Below, piece after piece: positions 1-13,591 of a stretch of 64,000 nucleotides of DNA. The notes under the pieces are model-generated. The model saw only the letters and a list, made by a program, of their open reading frames with translations, was not told the origin of the DNA and ran no database searches. The DNA is from Eutypa lata (lineage: Eukaryota; Ascomycota; Sordariomycetes; Xylariales; Diatrypaceae). The stretch covers positions 4,712,001 through 4,776,000 of the forward strand of contig JAKULF010000004.1 of the NCBI GenBank assembly GCA_022661535.1. The letters run 5' to 3'. Positions within the stretch are counted from its first letter, which is position 1, and each line of letters opens with the position of its first letter. The position numbers were made by a program, and so were the translations under genes.

Positions 1-3000
1 TGGGATATATCGACTCTGTCACCAACCATGGCAGGGATAGGGTTCTACCAAAATATCTTCACTCTCGCTTCCTGGATTTCCTTCTGACCGTAATTGTTGG
101 TTTTCATTCTATTTCTACAGTTCGCTCCAGGGTCTCAGTCCCCCACAGGAGCATCTACCTCTAGCTCTATCTATTAGAGAGGATACCTAGGATTTTGCAT
201 GGTGGCGGATGGATTATCAAGCATAGGTGTTCTTGCATTTTATATCATACCCATTTAGTTATGTTTTTTTATTTAGCAAAAAAAGAGGAAGGCGACTATG
301 AAGTAGATGATAGATGAAGATGATATCATGTTAATGACTGGACGTCTTATACTGTGGTTGAAAGAGGACATCTCTGGATGAAGAACGTGGTTATCAACCG
401 ATACACTACGTATTACTTTGCGCTTGTGTATGAGAGAAGCTGTTGGATCTATTTCGCTCACAACGGGATACTTGATCGATCTATCAGCATTGTAGTGCGA
501 TTAGACAAAACACTCAAACCCAACTAACTAGCTTGGGGTATTGATAGGTTACGGTGGCAACACCATGAACAACCCTCTATTGGTCAGGCCCGTTGATAAT
601 TATTTACTGGATGTCATATCAGGGCATACAAGTTAAACAAAGCTCTTCCTCCACTTTGTCTGTGAAATCCTATGCGTGGGGGTGAGCCCCTGAACAAAAC
701 TTACGACGTGGGTAATGTCCAACCCATCATTGACATTCTACTGTTGCCGACGATACAATATCATAATACTACATACATTAGAAGAAGCTGCCCAGCCAGG
801 ATGAGTCATAGGAAGACAACTGTTAACAGCTGATACTCCAACTTCGAGTGTGTAAGTAGTTGTAACCCCCTTTTTTTGTGAAAGAAATGGGGAAGCATGC
901 CGGGTTGTCAGCAAGGGTACCAATTACTACATATCCCCTGGCAAGGACAATTCACCTGCAAGTGATGACGTCCAACTCCCCCGATGCAAGTACTAGCCCA
1001 GAAGCAGGCCGGGTCTCCGAAGTATCAAAGGGAAATTATTTTCAGACGACTGCAGGCGATAGATCGATGCTGTAATTATGCACTTCGCCGTGTCCCGGTT
1101 TAGCTCGTGAAAACACATCGGACGGATACAAATAACCGGATCGGCCAATGATACTCGACTGGGGGAGGGGCGCTTACTCCCGTCACGTATTATTAAGAGC
1201 TGGACGAAGAGTCTCGAGCTCCTCTTCCCCTCGCTGCTGCCCAACGAAAGTCTTCTACGTACGGTCTCGTTGTCCAGGATAGCATGTTGTCCACCGTACT
1301 GTACACGTCCCTTCCTTCGCCATCCATGCAGGTCAGAAAATTAGGACTTATTATAATATCAGGAAGAGGGGGGATAAAATAATAAGAGCAGCAAAATAAT
1401 AATAAAATAACATAAAATACAACAGTTGAATTACCCAGACAAGTGGCAGTGAGGCATTAGTCAATGTAATTTAGATCGTGCAGATCGATGCATGAGGAGA
1501 AGTGAAAACCGCCTCGTTTGTCCCTCTTCTTTTTTTGCTCTTTTCCCTAAACGAGGTTCTGTCTGACACCCATTGGCCGCTTCTGCGGCCTCGTTAGCCT
1601 CCTACGAGCAGACCCTATCACGGTCTGGCTTCACCACGTTTGGCCGTAACTGAACTATTACCGCACTAGAGCCTAGAATATTCTGCGACCAGTCTTGCAC
1701 TATCGAATGGCGAAATGGGGCTCAAATTTCTAACACATGATGCATGTTTGCCATGCCAAGTGAAGCTGCCTTATTGACATCTTGGCTCTCGATACGTATC
1801 AGCTTAAGGGGGTTCTGGAGCTGCCCTTTTTTATCCCCCTTGAGAGCCGAAGATCGATTACTAAAACCTAAATACTCCTCCTCCTCCTCCTCGGTCATCG
1901 ACCGTGTGATGGCCGCCCGCGTAGAAAGGGTTGGTATCCAGCACATACGAGTTACTTGTTGTCCATGTCTCCCACGGCACACCGCAACTTTGGCAAAACC
2001 TGGTAGGGTTGACCATTCGCTATCACCTATATTAAAGATTTATGAATTCAACCCTCCATCTCTTTGTTGAAGATCTAGACGCGAGGAGGAACGTTGATGA
2101 GGGGGAGCAAGTGTGGCAATTTTGACGACCGATGCAGGCAAGGTTCCTTGTCGTTATTCTCTTAGTCCAAAATAATTATGCTTCTTCATCTTGGGATATC
2201 GTTCGTCAGGGGTTTGTTTTATTTTGCCTTAGCTAAGTTATCCATGCTCTTATCTATTTCAAGACAGGGCTCTAATTAACAACAAATGCTTCAGCCTTGA
2301 GTAACATCTCACCTCCGGCAAGGCTTTCATTTATTTTTAATTATCTATTATTGAATGAAGGAGCCACTACAAAAATTGCGTCGTTGTTTCTGAACTGTAG
2401 GAAATTAACCAAAATTCGGACAGGTACTGCGTCAGCAGAACCATATTATGAAACGCTAAAAAACGCTAACATTGGGAGCCGCAAGCAATCAGGCATCTAA
2501 GTTCGTACGGCATGAATCGTCACGTTGTTTGCATTGCGGCTATGCCCGTCTCGATCCGCCATGCATATTCGTTCGGAGAAAGGGGGGAGGGGGGCGGGAA
2601 GGGGGTGGACTTAGGCGCGGGCAGAGCCGAGTTCCCCGTTATTTCTTTCAGCGCTGCTCAGCGTGCGAGGACAAATCCTTTGGAATGGTAGCATCCATCA
2701 ACATTGGGCTTGAATACTACAAACAAGGTATGTATGTATGTGCAAGGCTATCCGAGAATTATGTACCTTCTTTCTCATCTAATTACTTTAATACACGCGA
2801 ACAAGTCTCCACAGCTGATGAGCATTCTGAGTACTCAAGAGTACCCGACCAGCCGTCGACTGCAGCCCTATCATATATATTAGCGATATGGAAATAGTGG
2901 ATGGGCTGGGGAAGATTGAATCAAACTCACGATTCAGGAGTATCGCTTCTGCGGAGGTCAGGGTAGGTAACTCGGTACTCGAGCGAACATTTTGAATCCT

Positions 3001-5283
3001 GCCCTCGTTAATATGCAGACCCCCCTAAAGGACAAGAGTGATACATATGTTACTGGTAAACTCGGCCCGTGTAATGCCTAGTGAATAGACGCCAGTTCTG
3101 GTTGGAAATGTTAAGGGTACCCTCCCAGGCATAGATCTTGGCCCCATCTTAACTCTGGCCGCCGGCGAGGTCCACGACCGCTAATATTGATATTCGCAGT
3201 AAGTATTTTGTTTAATGTGACGCAACCCCCACGTCTCTAAAGGAGCAAGGAAGGGGTTGTTTCTTTTGCTCCCCGTCTTGGCTCTGCGGACGATCCAGAG
3301 AGGCCAGACGTGGTTGGTATCGGGTCTCTGAAGCTTCCACTGCTGAGTCGGACTCCCTGTTGAAGTGGTGTCCGGTGACTGGTACGCCGTTGTGGGCATC
3401 CCCCTTTATCTTATATTAGTAGATGGACTATTATAGCCTCGCCTGCAAAGTAGAATCACGCCCAACCAGTTTGGATATCAAGGGCAATACAATTTGGTAG
3501 TTGAGGATGAAGACGGTAGCATTGTATAGGGGGTGGCTAAGAGTCATGGTTGCGTTAATGTGGTGTAGTTTAAAAGCTACGATGTTACTATTCGAGAAAT
3601 GTGAGACAGTTGATAACTATTATAAATTTTATCTTGACTTCTGCCTCAAATGCGTTTCTAATATCACTGAGAGGTATGGCATGCCGTTCCTGGATGCGAT
3701 CATGAGGTGAGTGCAAAGTCGCCAGCTGAAATCTGAGTATAATATTGACTAGGCTGCAGATTGCATCCGTCTTTGCAGTCGGTCTAGCACTAACAAAATA
3801 ACAGGATACGGAGTTTAGCAATGATGAAGTCTATCTTCCACAGGCTACGACTATATGCGGTAGGCGATGATGCGGGTTGGATCCTAGCTCTCAGCTGTTC
3901 CGGGCCCGGCATCCACACCGACGATGCTGGAAGGGACCGCCGGCCGCCCGACTAATTCGAAAGACATAAACCTGGATTGGTCTTTTTAAACTGTTCAATG
4001 GACTACATAGCCGAGTTTCAACACAAATACTAATTAACCAACAGCGCAATACCGTCGTTAAATTATATGTGGGTGAAATGGTATGGCTGGAGAAGTTTTG
4101 CAGTTATAATCGCCAGGAAGTGGGAGCGTTGGCTTTAGTACAAGCAAAGGTATTAACTACTTCGAGTTGGTTTCGTCTGAGTTCCGACATAATGGTATCA
4201 TGAACATGGCTTCTCCGCTACTTTGTCTACTAGATACATATATTTTTGTGAAAATTAGCATTGTTTTTGCTGGTTCCTTTTGGGACAAATCGCTTGTCTT
4301 TAGGAGCTCATGTAGAAACTTACCATTGACTAACTACATATCTGCTATTAACAAGATCATTATTACGACACCGATGCCCGCTAGTTTTGCACTTCACGCT
4401 TGAACAAATTAGGGGCTGGACTTGTGATATGAACAAGTATTGGCCTGAGCGCTAGGAATGTATTCGAACCCGACGGCATGGACATGAGAGAAGAAGAAGG
4501 GAAGAAGGGGAAAAAAAATTTAAAAAAATTCAAGGCCTACATAGATACGGTATATTAGTTACAAACCTTTATAGCTTCGTGATATATTAGATTGCGATGT
4601 TTCTTAAAGATGACTACGGGTATTGCGATGAGATCTTCATCTACTATTTAGATCGGACTCCCGGAGGACGTCTCCAACTTGATGATATCTGGATCGAGCG
4701 GGCCTTTGAGGACAGGCTCAATCACGTAGGTGAGATTCGAGTTGCAGAGATATCACAGTTCACATACTTGAATATGTCAACCTTAGTACGTGTAATGCAC
4801 GATTATGTCATTATAAGCTGGTTCGTTATACTACGTAGTACTCAATTATTATAGCTGCAAGGTACCGGGTTCTATTATTAGTGCCGTTGCGGGATAGCTT
4901 ATTTATTGGAACGCGCCGCGGATGAGGATCCACAGGCGACGTTTGGTTTGCATACTGTAATCTGCAGTGTGAAGTTTGAACACTCTTCTTTTATTGTGTT
5001 ATATTAGTCACTTGGGCATAAAGTTGGTGATATCGAAACTAGTAAAATTGCTATCTACCATTCAGTGTGCCGGTCGCTATTAAAACATGGTAATCGGCGC
5101 CTAAAGTCCATTGAGGTTAGATGACTCCTGTAGGCACACCTGAAGCTAATGGGGATGATCTCAACAAACCATACTGGTGCACCTCTTCTATCTTCCAAGC
5201 AGCCGGCCCTTCCTCAACATGTCCTCCTGTCGCTCTTTGTAGCGCAGCGAACAACATCCCTCTTTACGACATCTAGTACCCCT
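1..5283. other. Gene-poor region, no supported gene
   Basis: No reading frame here shows a family motif, a long codon-like stretch or a convincing exon chain. Short open stretches exist on both strands, for example 2472-2897 (+), which is mostly a G-rich run, and 4597-4854 (+), whose first 60 or so codons look codon-like but match nothing I recognise. The region lies immediately upstream of a decayed phospholipase gene, so it may be an old, mutated accessory stretch. Confidence 0.5.
3501..3837 (+). other. Exon-like fragment, unrecognised
   Basis: A frame ending in DFCLKCVSNITERYGMPFL and DAIMR runs up to a good donor (AGGTGAGTGC near 3707). A stretch ending CTAGGCTGCAG follows about 50 bp later, and then a second open stretch containing SNDEVYLPQ. 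This looks like one exon border of a protein gene, but no complete gene can be built and I do not recognise the family. It may be a relic or chance. Confidence 0.2.
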
Positions 5284-6312
5284 ATGTTCTTGATCTCATT
5301 CATAGCAGCTATCTCACAGCATCCAGCAGACTTGATCAGGATTGCTCAGTCGAAGCAAGCGAGCTAAGAAGAGCTGTCCCGGATACTCCCTCCGGTAGCT
5401 ACGCATCGAAGATGGTTGATTGCTTTGAACAGAGATCATCAACCAGACGCGGGAGATCTTTGGCAGATTCGGAAGAGTCACGAATCCGGAGCCTCAAGTC
5501 TGAAATCATCAGTCCTGTGATTGGGTTCTTTGGACGCCCGAATCGCGCCGCCCTTGATGCTGAGGGTTTCGCCAAGGGGTATCTAAGAGACTGCGCTCTA
5601 GTTCCCAACATAGCTGTAGCGGTTTCTGGAGGCTGCTTTTGAGCAATGGCGACGAGGCCGGGCTTTATCTCCGCGACGGATAATCAAGATTAAGTAGGAG
5701 TCTCTGGACGCAGAGGTCTCGACCATCTTCTCCCAACTGGTACGTATGTTGCCTGATTAATCGGGTTGGGTTTCGCGAATCTTCTCTTTTATTTTAGCCA
5801 TGACCATTTAACCTTCGTGATAGACTTGGTAGTCTCAACACCTTAGAGTTGTCTAGCTCGATCGTCAAAAACCAGGGAATACAATGACAACGACTCTCGA
5901 CACATTGGGTTACCGATTGGAAGTGAGGAAATCGGTTGGTGAGAAACGCCTAGCTGGTTATGAAGTCACTGACACGGACTATTAGGCCGCGCGCTGTCAT
6001 CTCAGCTCATCAACATCCCCAGTGGGGGACGAGCATATACACTTACTTCCATTGCGGACATTCCTGTATTCGAACTTGGCAAAACCCGATGCCGATTCTA
6101 GTTGTAAATGGTTTGTATCCTGGGGAAGTGAAGTGCCGCTAAAACTTCACATTATTCGAGTTCAACCCTTGGGGGTTTGGAATTTCCAACGTTGGGATGC
6201 ATGCCTTCGCGCCTTTCAAAGTTTGAAGTGCTTAGTTAGGCTCGAGCTTTAGTCACGGTGGTGTCCTGGAGACCAGTGATGTTTATGGCTTTGAACAATT
6301 CAACTTTGTGGT
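5284..6312 (+). pseudogene. Lysophospholipase (phospholipase B) relic
   Basis: Fungal phospholipase B is a secreted, GPI-anchored or extracellular enzyme that removes acyl chains from (lyso)phospholipids. Its marks survive here in order. A signal-like start, MFLISFIAAIS, lies at 5284. The stretch VPNIAVAVSGG ends near 5634; this matches the conserved block that carries the nucleophile-elbow GGG motif. It is followed by an in-frame TGA at 5641 where Arg is usual. A decayed TYVA-GLSGG block lies near 5745-5770, then GRALSSQLINIPSGG at 5985-6029, NPMPILVVNGLYPGE at about 6084-6130 in another frame, FEFNPWGFGISN at about 6155-6190 in the same frame, and LGSSFSHGG and VYGFEQFNF near 6240-6310. At least five in-frame stops and two or more frameshifts break it. 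The C-terminal third of the family was not found downstream. I infer a dead gene. Confidence 0.82.
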
Positions 6313-7446
6313 GAGAACTAGCCGCACTGTCTTCATTTCATCTTTACCCCCGTTAGACATGCCCTCTTTCAAGAAATAACCTGTATGCCGAGAGGATTCG
6401 GCCTTTTCTTGTCTACGGCGACAGAAGGCGGGGGAGAGGGTGGGAATGGATTCTCTAGAACATTATACTGATTACAATTCATTCTCAGACTCGATCGCAA
6501 GGTAGGCGTCCTACTCTCCGTGTATTCCTCACTTGATATAGGCTCTCGCTGGCCTAAGAGACAAGCTCATTGCGCGACATGAATATAGCAAAGTGGACGC
6601 TATTGCAGACAGCAATGCCTTCCTGGCCCATACGCACCAAGTCCCCAGCAACTACTTGACCTTTTATTTGTCTCTCTCCGGCCGAGATATGAACTTTATG
6701 TTTGTGTGAATTGATGGAATGTGGTGGGTGATGATGGGTAACGGCACGGCAGACTCAGGATGACCCACCCGTGTGACTTACACTACCTAGTGTATCTTTA
6801 GGACATCGTAGGATACCTGCACTGACTTGCGTTCTCATGTATCTACGACAATAGACTGGCCACGAATATGATAATACGGTGTATAGCTATAGCTCTACAC
6901 TGCGAACATTTGCCTTAGTTGTGTAATTAGATTAGTGATGATAGTAGTGATTATTAGGTAGTCATACATTGTTGCATATGAAATATCCCCAAAGGTGCAT
7001 AATCCAGCTATTGAATGGAGTTGCGGAGACTAGAAGATTGACCGCGTTGGGGACATTGTTCGCGTAGTGAAGGCGAATAGAATAGAACGCGAGTGACGCG
7101 GTTGCACGAAGTATGGATTGAAGGTGGGTTGGTTATTGGTTACATAATTGGGAAGACTGGAATTGGAAGAGATGCCAACAAGTAGTGGGGCCAGGTTACT
7201 GCAGAGCAACCGCCTGACCAGGTGTTTTTGTTTACATACCAGCTAAGGTCAAAGCTCTTCCCTCCACTTTAAGACCGATAATAATTCCTCGGTGAATGCA
7301 ACTACGAATACTTTCACCTCTAATATCAACCAACCAATGATTTACATTCGACAACACAGGTTTGTTAAGCAGTTGTCTCCCTTTTCTTTTGACTTTTATA
7401 TCTTCTCCTATTGCGCTTTTATTCTTCATCTACCATTATAGTCAAG
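6313..7446. other. Relic tail and upstream region of the BRCT gene
   Basis: An open stretch at 6541-6708 (+), reading LAGLRDKLIARHEYSKVDAI and on to a TGA, follows an acceptor-like TTGATATAG and looks codon-like, but I cannot connect it to the phospholipase relic or to any family. From about 6720 to 7446 I see no coding signal. The last 100 bp are pyrimidine-rich before the ATG at 7447, as fungal promoters and 5' leaders often are. Confidence 0.35.
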
Positions 7447-10400
7447 ATGGATGTTGCCAGCCCGCCCAAGCGAATGACGCGCGCAAGGGCAGCGGCAAAA
7501 GAATCTGCAACCACCACCAAGCCTATCAAGCCGGCCAGGGTAGCACCTACTACAGCAAAAGCAAAAACCACAACCGCCAGCACCAACACCAACACCAGCA
7601 CTACCAACACTACCAGTACCACAACTTCCACCAACCCTTCTACTGCACCTCGTACCACAAATAAGCGGAAAAACAGATCAGATGAAGATGAGGATGCTCT
7701 GGAACAGAGCGCAATGAAGAAAGCGCCTACTAGGGCGAGGGGAAGGCCGAGGAGGGTAGTCGAGCCTGCACCGGAGCCGGAGTCCGAGCCTGAGCCACAA
7801 CAGACTGAAGAACCAGCAACTACACAAACGCGTACAACGCGTGGCCGGACGAAGAAAACAGTCACAGAACCTGTCAAGGCTGAACCCCCTAAGACGACGC
7901 GCACGCGAGTTCGGAAGACCACCACGGGAGACAATAGCACTGCTACATCGTCTGAGCCCGTGAAGAAGACTGTACGCAAGCGTACAGCATCAAGCGCCAA
8001 GGAGGCAGGGACTGTCACCACAACTTTCTCAACCGAACCGACCCCGGGTTTGAAGTCGGCTGTCTCTAGACCTGCATCTAGACTGAATGCTGTCACTAAG
8101 AAGACAGTAACATTCCAAGAACCAGAGAAGGAGAATAGGGTTCCGACCGCTGCTACGAAAGCGAAGGAAAAGGCGGCAGAGGCGGCAACTGGCCTGCGAG
8201 CTAAGCCTGTGCGGAAACCAGCTGCAGGAGCTAGAGCAACAAGAGCTAGCACGAGGTCGACATCAACTACAACCGAAGAAAAGAAAGAGAAATCTCCTCT
8301 GAGCCCAAAGAAGGACGGACAGAACATCTCGCTTTCGAGAGATGTTGACTCTGATGATGAGCTTGCAACGTTGGAAAAGACTCCTCTTAGACCGTTGATC
8401 AAGAGCCCTACTAAACCAACAAGCGCTAAGAAACCCGAGCCCCAACCAGCCAGCAATGCGACGAATGAGACTACCCAACAGACACTAGAGCCAACTACTT
8501 CAGCCGTGTTTGGCAGTCCAGTTCGCAGAGTGCCCCCTTCCCCATGGAAGGACTCAATGAAATCTCCCGCAAAGAGAGTAGATGTCATTCCCTCATTGTT
8601 TTTTTCAGCTACGAAGAACGATCCTCAGTCGTCGCAATCCCCATCCAAGGCTTCAATGCTTCAATCCCCTGCAAAGCGCCCTCCTATGTCCATCGTGGCA
8701 CTTCAACCCCCTCCGGGTGCGGAAAATCCAGAAGCTCCTCGCTCGCCGCTGAAGGCCTCTTTACTCCAGTCACCTGCTAAACGTCCTGCATCGCCTACCA
8801 AGATGCTGGGGTCATCAATTCAGCTTACGGAGGAGCAGCAACCTAGACTCCTGTTTAGTGCAAAGACTTCTCCGGTCAAGGAACTGGAGCCTGTCGAAGA
8901 TGTTCCAACCGACTCTTCTGCGGTTGAGGTTCCTGTTGCGGCTCCTATGGAAGCTCCCGTTGAAGCCCCTGCTGAAGCTACTACCGAGGAAACCGGGAGC
9001 GAGGCTATTCCGAACCAGGCACAGGACTCATGTTTTGGAGGAGATGCAGGCGAGTTCAAGTTTGAGTCTTCAATGCAGCTTGAATTCCCAGGTCGTCTTT
9101 CAGCGGTTCTGCCCCGACATGCTGACCCGGCTCTTAAGGAGAAGCCGCGTCCAGTAGAAGATGCCGCTGCTGCAGAGGAAGGGTGTACTACTGCAATGCA
9201 ATCCACGGAGGCGGAAGCGGAGGTTTCGAACAAGCATGAGGAGATGGACAATGACCGAATGGATATGGATGTGGATGAGCTAGAGGGCGCAAACGTTGAG
9301 GTCCCAAGCCCAACCAAGACAACCCCTCCTCAGTCCCCTTCGAAGTCGGCAATTCGATCAGGACGGGATCTTCGTGCAAACGACATGGATGATCAATACA
9401 TGTCCGAGTCGGAGGACGAGCTTGCATCTAGTGGCAAGATGGCCTCTAGGATTCAAGATAACACAACTTTGGACTTCAGTGGTGTTCCTGCAACGCCCAC
9501 TCCTGCGAGTTCTAAGACACCTCGCAGTGGACTTCCTTCAAGTGCCGTTAAAGCCGCAAACCGAGCCCTCAGATCAATTTCGAGAGGTTCGAAGCTTGGC
9601 TTAAGCCCGCTTGTTTCTCAGTTCAACGAATGGAAAGGTTCTAGTCCTCTAAAGCGTAGCAACAGTCAGACATCGGACTCAAACCAGACAGCCGATGAAC
9701 ATTCTCTGCTTGACGATAACGTGTTACCTGCTACTGAGGCAGGCCCTTCAAAGAGTTCATTTTTCGACGACGAAATGAAGATCCGGGCTGAAATGGAAAT
9801 GGAAATGGAAGCTGCACTTGAGGCGGACATCGCTGCCGCCTACGAAGACCCTGTTTTTGACGATGTCCCTACTACGAATGAAGATGTTGAGCTTGCTATT
9901 GAAGCGAACGAAATGTCCTTGATGGACCACGCTGGCATGATTGACGGTAATGCTCATGACGATTCAATCTCCGACGCTAGCCAGGAATACGGCGATGAGA
10001 ATGCCGTGCCTATCGACCCTGCCCTCTTGAACTCTACTGTGGGCTCGCGAAACTCTAATGTTCCCCCCGTCACTCCCGTGCGACCTTCCACCAACCGAAA
10101 TTTTCACACAGTTTCCAAGGTTCCATTGAAGCCAGCAGACGACTCTCCACCACGAAGCATCAAAAAGCGTAGTGCCAGTGCCTCGAAGCTCCCTCCTCGG
10201 CGCCCTTCAGGTCTCTCTAGGAATGCGACCGTGATCTCTTATTCTCCAATGAAGGATTCATCAAAGATGGACATTGATCAGGAACATGAGGAAACTGAGC
10301 ACCCTCCGGTGACCCCATCTAAGTCGGACGTTTGGTCTACGATGGGTACGCCTGCACGCACTCCGAGAAAGGATCTTAACCCAGCATTGCTACGTGGCGC

Positions 10401-11300
10401 GGTTGTGTTTGTCGATGTTCATACTAGTGAAGGAGCAGACGCCAGCCGAGTTTTCCTCGAGCTTCTTACCCAAATGGGTGCCCGCTGTGTCAGAAGTTGG
10501 CCATGGAACCCGAGCAATGATGCTAAGGGCGAGTCGTCGAGTTCTAAGATCGGCATTACTCATGTTGTGTACAAAGATGGAGGCAAGAGGACCCTCGAGA
10601 AAGTGAGGGAGAGCAATGGTATTGTCCAGTGTGTTGGTGTTAACTGGGTCTTGGAGTAAGTCAGCTTATTATGGTGATATTGTATTGCGAGTACTAACAA
10701 ATATGCAGCTGCGAACGTCAAAATCAGTGGCTCGATGAAGCACCCTATTACTTCGACACCTCGCTAATTCCTCGCGGAGGCCGCAATCGCCGCAAGAGCA
10801 TGGAGCCCAAGGCTCTCGCTAATTTGAATGGTACCCTAGTTACTCCGATGAAGAACATCGCTGCTCCTCCACGTGAGTGCCAAACTGTCCCTCACAACCA
10901 CGTAGGTCGCCGGGATAGCACAGAATGGCAACGCTCGCCGTCGGACCAAGATGAGGGCGAAGACATTCCCTGGCAGCCTACCTGGGACGAGGATAATAGC
11001 ATGCTTACTCCAGTTCCCAAGACTCCGGCACCGGAAACCATCGCCCAGTTTGCGATGGATTTCACGCCCGAGACTCCAGCTGCTTCCGGAATGGATTATG
11101 AAGAGTCTTCGGACGATGGGGAGCAGCAGCTCCTCATGCGCACTTGCCCGCCTAAGCAGTCTAGGTACGCCGACCTTGGCGAGGGTCTCGTCGACCGCGA
11201 GAAGGACCAGAGCGTTCTTATGCGCCTCATGGCTGCACGGCGCAAGAGCTTGCAGTTTGCACCTAAGATCGCTAGCCCTCTCTCGAAAGCATGGAAATAG
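7447..11300 (+). CDS. BRCT-domain nuclear protein, microcephalin-like
   Basis: Two exons, 7447-10655 and 10709-11300, encode about 1266 aa; the 53-bp intron has GTAAGT, GTACTAACA and ATGCAG signals. ATG 7447 is chosen because the open frame upstream contains no ATG. Residues 1-350 are Lys/Arg/Thr/Ala-rich and basic, typical of DNA- or chromatin-binding tails. The middle carries repeated SPxK-type sites (SPLKAS, LQSPAKRP, SPLKRS), which fit cyclin-dependent kinase targeting, and acidic stretches. One BRCT fold spans about residues 982-1087: it begins LRGAVVFVDV, contains ITHVVYKDG, and ends in the Trp motif VNWVLDCERQNQWLDE, which crosses the intron. BRCT domains bind phosphopeptides in DNA-damage and cell-cycle complexes, and a single BRCT at this place resembles fungal microcephalin-like proteins. 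The exact partner cannot be read from sequence. It converges on the zinc transporter. Confidence 0.9.
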
Positions 11301-13591
11301 ATTGTATTCGTTTACATGCATATCGCCTTTTTGTTTCGGAGTTGCTGTGTTACGGTTCTAGGGGATTGAAGGAGGAGTTTCGGAATTCGCATTGAACCAG
11401 TCCCAGGGGTTTTTTCCCCTCTTTTTACTCGAAGTCACGCATGATTACAACTGCACGCATTTGCCATACGGATACCGGACTTGCATTCGTTTTGCCACGT
11501 TCTGAGAATATCGGTGTTGTTAGGCTAGGGAGAAAAAGGGTGTTTTGTCGTTATTTTAGAACCGGACTACCACTACTGCTATCACTACAGTTGGAAGGGA
11601 AAGAGGAAACGGAGATTCGCCTCGTTTAAGGCAGTCGGTCGGCGTTGTTGGTACTGTTTTTTTTTAAATGCGCATTTTATTAATCAGCTTGCTTGCCTGT
11701 ATGAATTTCTGCTCCAGGGAGGTTAGATTTTAGCTTATGGGCGTTGCTTGTCTGCCTACCTAATTACTCTACCTAATTGCCCTGGCACCTCTCAATATGC
11801 ATGCACTTTTCTGTAATTCGTTCGATGATGATGATGATGACGATGTTGTGTGACTTACTGCATTTTATTATGTATTTTCTACTTGCCCTCCACACTTTCT
11901 TCCCCTTCGTTATATCCATACTGACTGACTGACTAGCTGATACACACAAGAAACCGCTATGCTCCCTATTTGATTGACCAATAGACGAGCTGCTGGCCAT
12001 GCGGCCACGCTTTGGAAGCGTTCGTTACGCAATCAAGTTGTGCTACTGCTTGCTCCTTTACTACATGCCTGGCTGGCGGGAAGGGGAAGAAGAGGGGGGT
12101 TTCTGTGGGTGGTGCTTAAAAACGGGAACAGAACCACATAGGTAAGTACCTATTCCATATGTCGTTGCTTGCTAGTCTATATACTTATCTCGATGGTGGA
12201 TCTCGACTCCTTGACAAGACAAGACAACACTTACTACTTAAGTTAGGTATTATGGGAAATATCTAATCTAGGGCGCCGCAAGCTAGTCAGCCAGCCAGCC
12301 AGCCTACTTACATACGTACCAGCAGAGATAGAATGTGATATGTATGACTGGCTCTTCATAATAGGCTATGGCGGCGACGACGCCGATGCTGACATGCGGT
12401 GGCGATCGATGTAAAACAGGCAGTATTCATTCTCTGGGTTGAGTGTTGGTGATTGATTGGCTTCTATGCTTGCCTTCTTGTCTTTTCATTTTGTATGTAG
12501 TTAATTATCTGTCTAAACATATTTGCTTGATAGCCTGCCTACTTGATGGAAGTTGTGACACCACACCTCACACGATATGTGTGTGTGTGTATGCGTGTAA
12601 GTTCAGTCAGTTGTTTATAAGGTGGCGAGAAGAGAAAAGAGAAGAGAAGGGAAGTAAGTAGGCGAAGAGGGAGAGGTAAGAACGATTCCCTGTATGGCAG
12701 CAGCAATGGGAGCGGTGAACGGGTTTCAACGTTCAGTTTCATAGAACATAAAGTACCACCTAGGTTCGAGGGGGGACGAACGGGTAGACGCATCTATCTA
12801 CCTGTGCAACTACCATGATTTACCCCAGGCAGCCCAGGTAAGCGGATCGAAGGATGGGAATTCCATCTACGTGCCGGTAAGTATGGGTAATTGCGCATTT
12901 GGGTAGTTAGAAACAACAACAATCGGGACAAAGTCAGATAGATAGATAGATGATCTCAGATATGCGCGCTCGTGTCTGTCCCATTATTAACTCTTTTCTC
13001 TACCGGTACATACATAGATACAAGCAAGAAACACATAAAACATCTTCTGTACTACCACTAGGTACGTAATAACTACGAAGAGAGCGACGGGCCCCTTTCT
13101 AAGCTGGCCTGCTCGATCGATACCCCTCCATTCCTTTTACCTCCCTTATCTAGGTAGATTAGGTAAGTACCTGTGTAAGTAGGTATGGTAGGCATACAAA
13201 CAAGAGTGCCTCACCTCATCCCAAGATCCGCAGTGTTTCATCCATCCAACGGTGCCAGCACTTAAGTGTAGTAGGTAGGTAGTAGACAGCAGTAGTCGTC
13301 TTTGTCTTATCGTAACCTAGACGTCTTTGTCCAGAACAAAAAGGAAAATGAAGAAAGAGCATTGTCTTGTCGTGTCTTGTCTCACTCAACCAATTAATCA
13401 AGTAATGACTGCTCGTTTCGCTCGGGGGCAAAAAGTCATGCCAACCGGGGTCATATCTTTATCCCAGATGGATCTCCCCTCATGTGCTAGTTAAAACAAG
13501 CCAAACAGTGATTCCAGCCCCCTCAAAACGCCATCGCCAATAATTTTATGCATTGGTACAGGTACGGCAGGAAAGCCGCGATAGTAACCAC
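11301..13591. other. Intergenic region between convergent genes
   Basis: No gene is supported. It should hold the 3' ends of both flanking transcripts. Low-complexity tracts are a GAT run near 11825-11842, a GT run near 12576-12590 and purine-rich 12625-12680. Short palindromic or near-palindromic steps of the TACCT/AGGTA type recur (12140-12155, 13150-13190, 13268-13285). Confidence 0.6.

Noticed and set aside
4440..4475. T-arm-like TTCGAACCC sequence suggesting a tRNA gene
   Set aside because: No acceptor, D or anticodon stem can be paired around it.
7419..8588. 389-codon open frame on the minus strand opposite the BRCT gene
   Set aside because: It is the mirror of the Thr/Ala/Lys-rich plus-strand sequence (poly-Val/Phe/Ser), starts without support and has no family motif.
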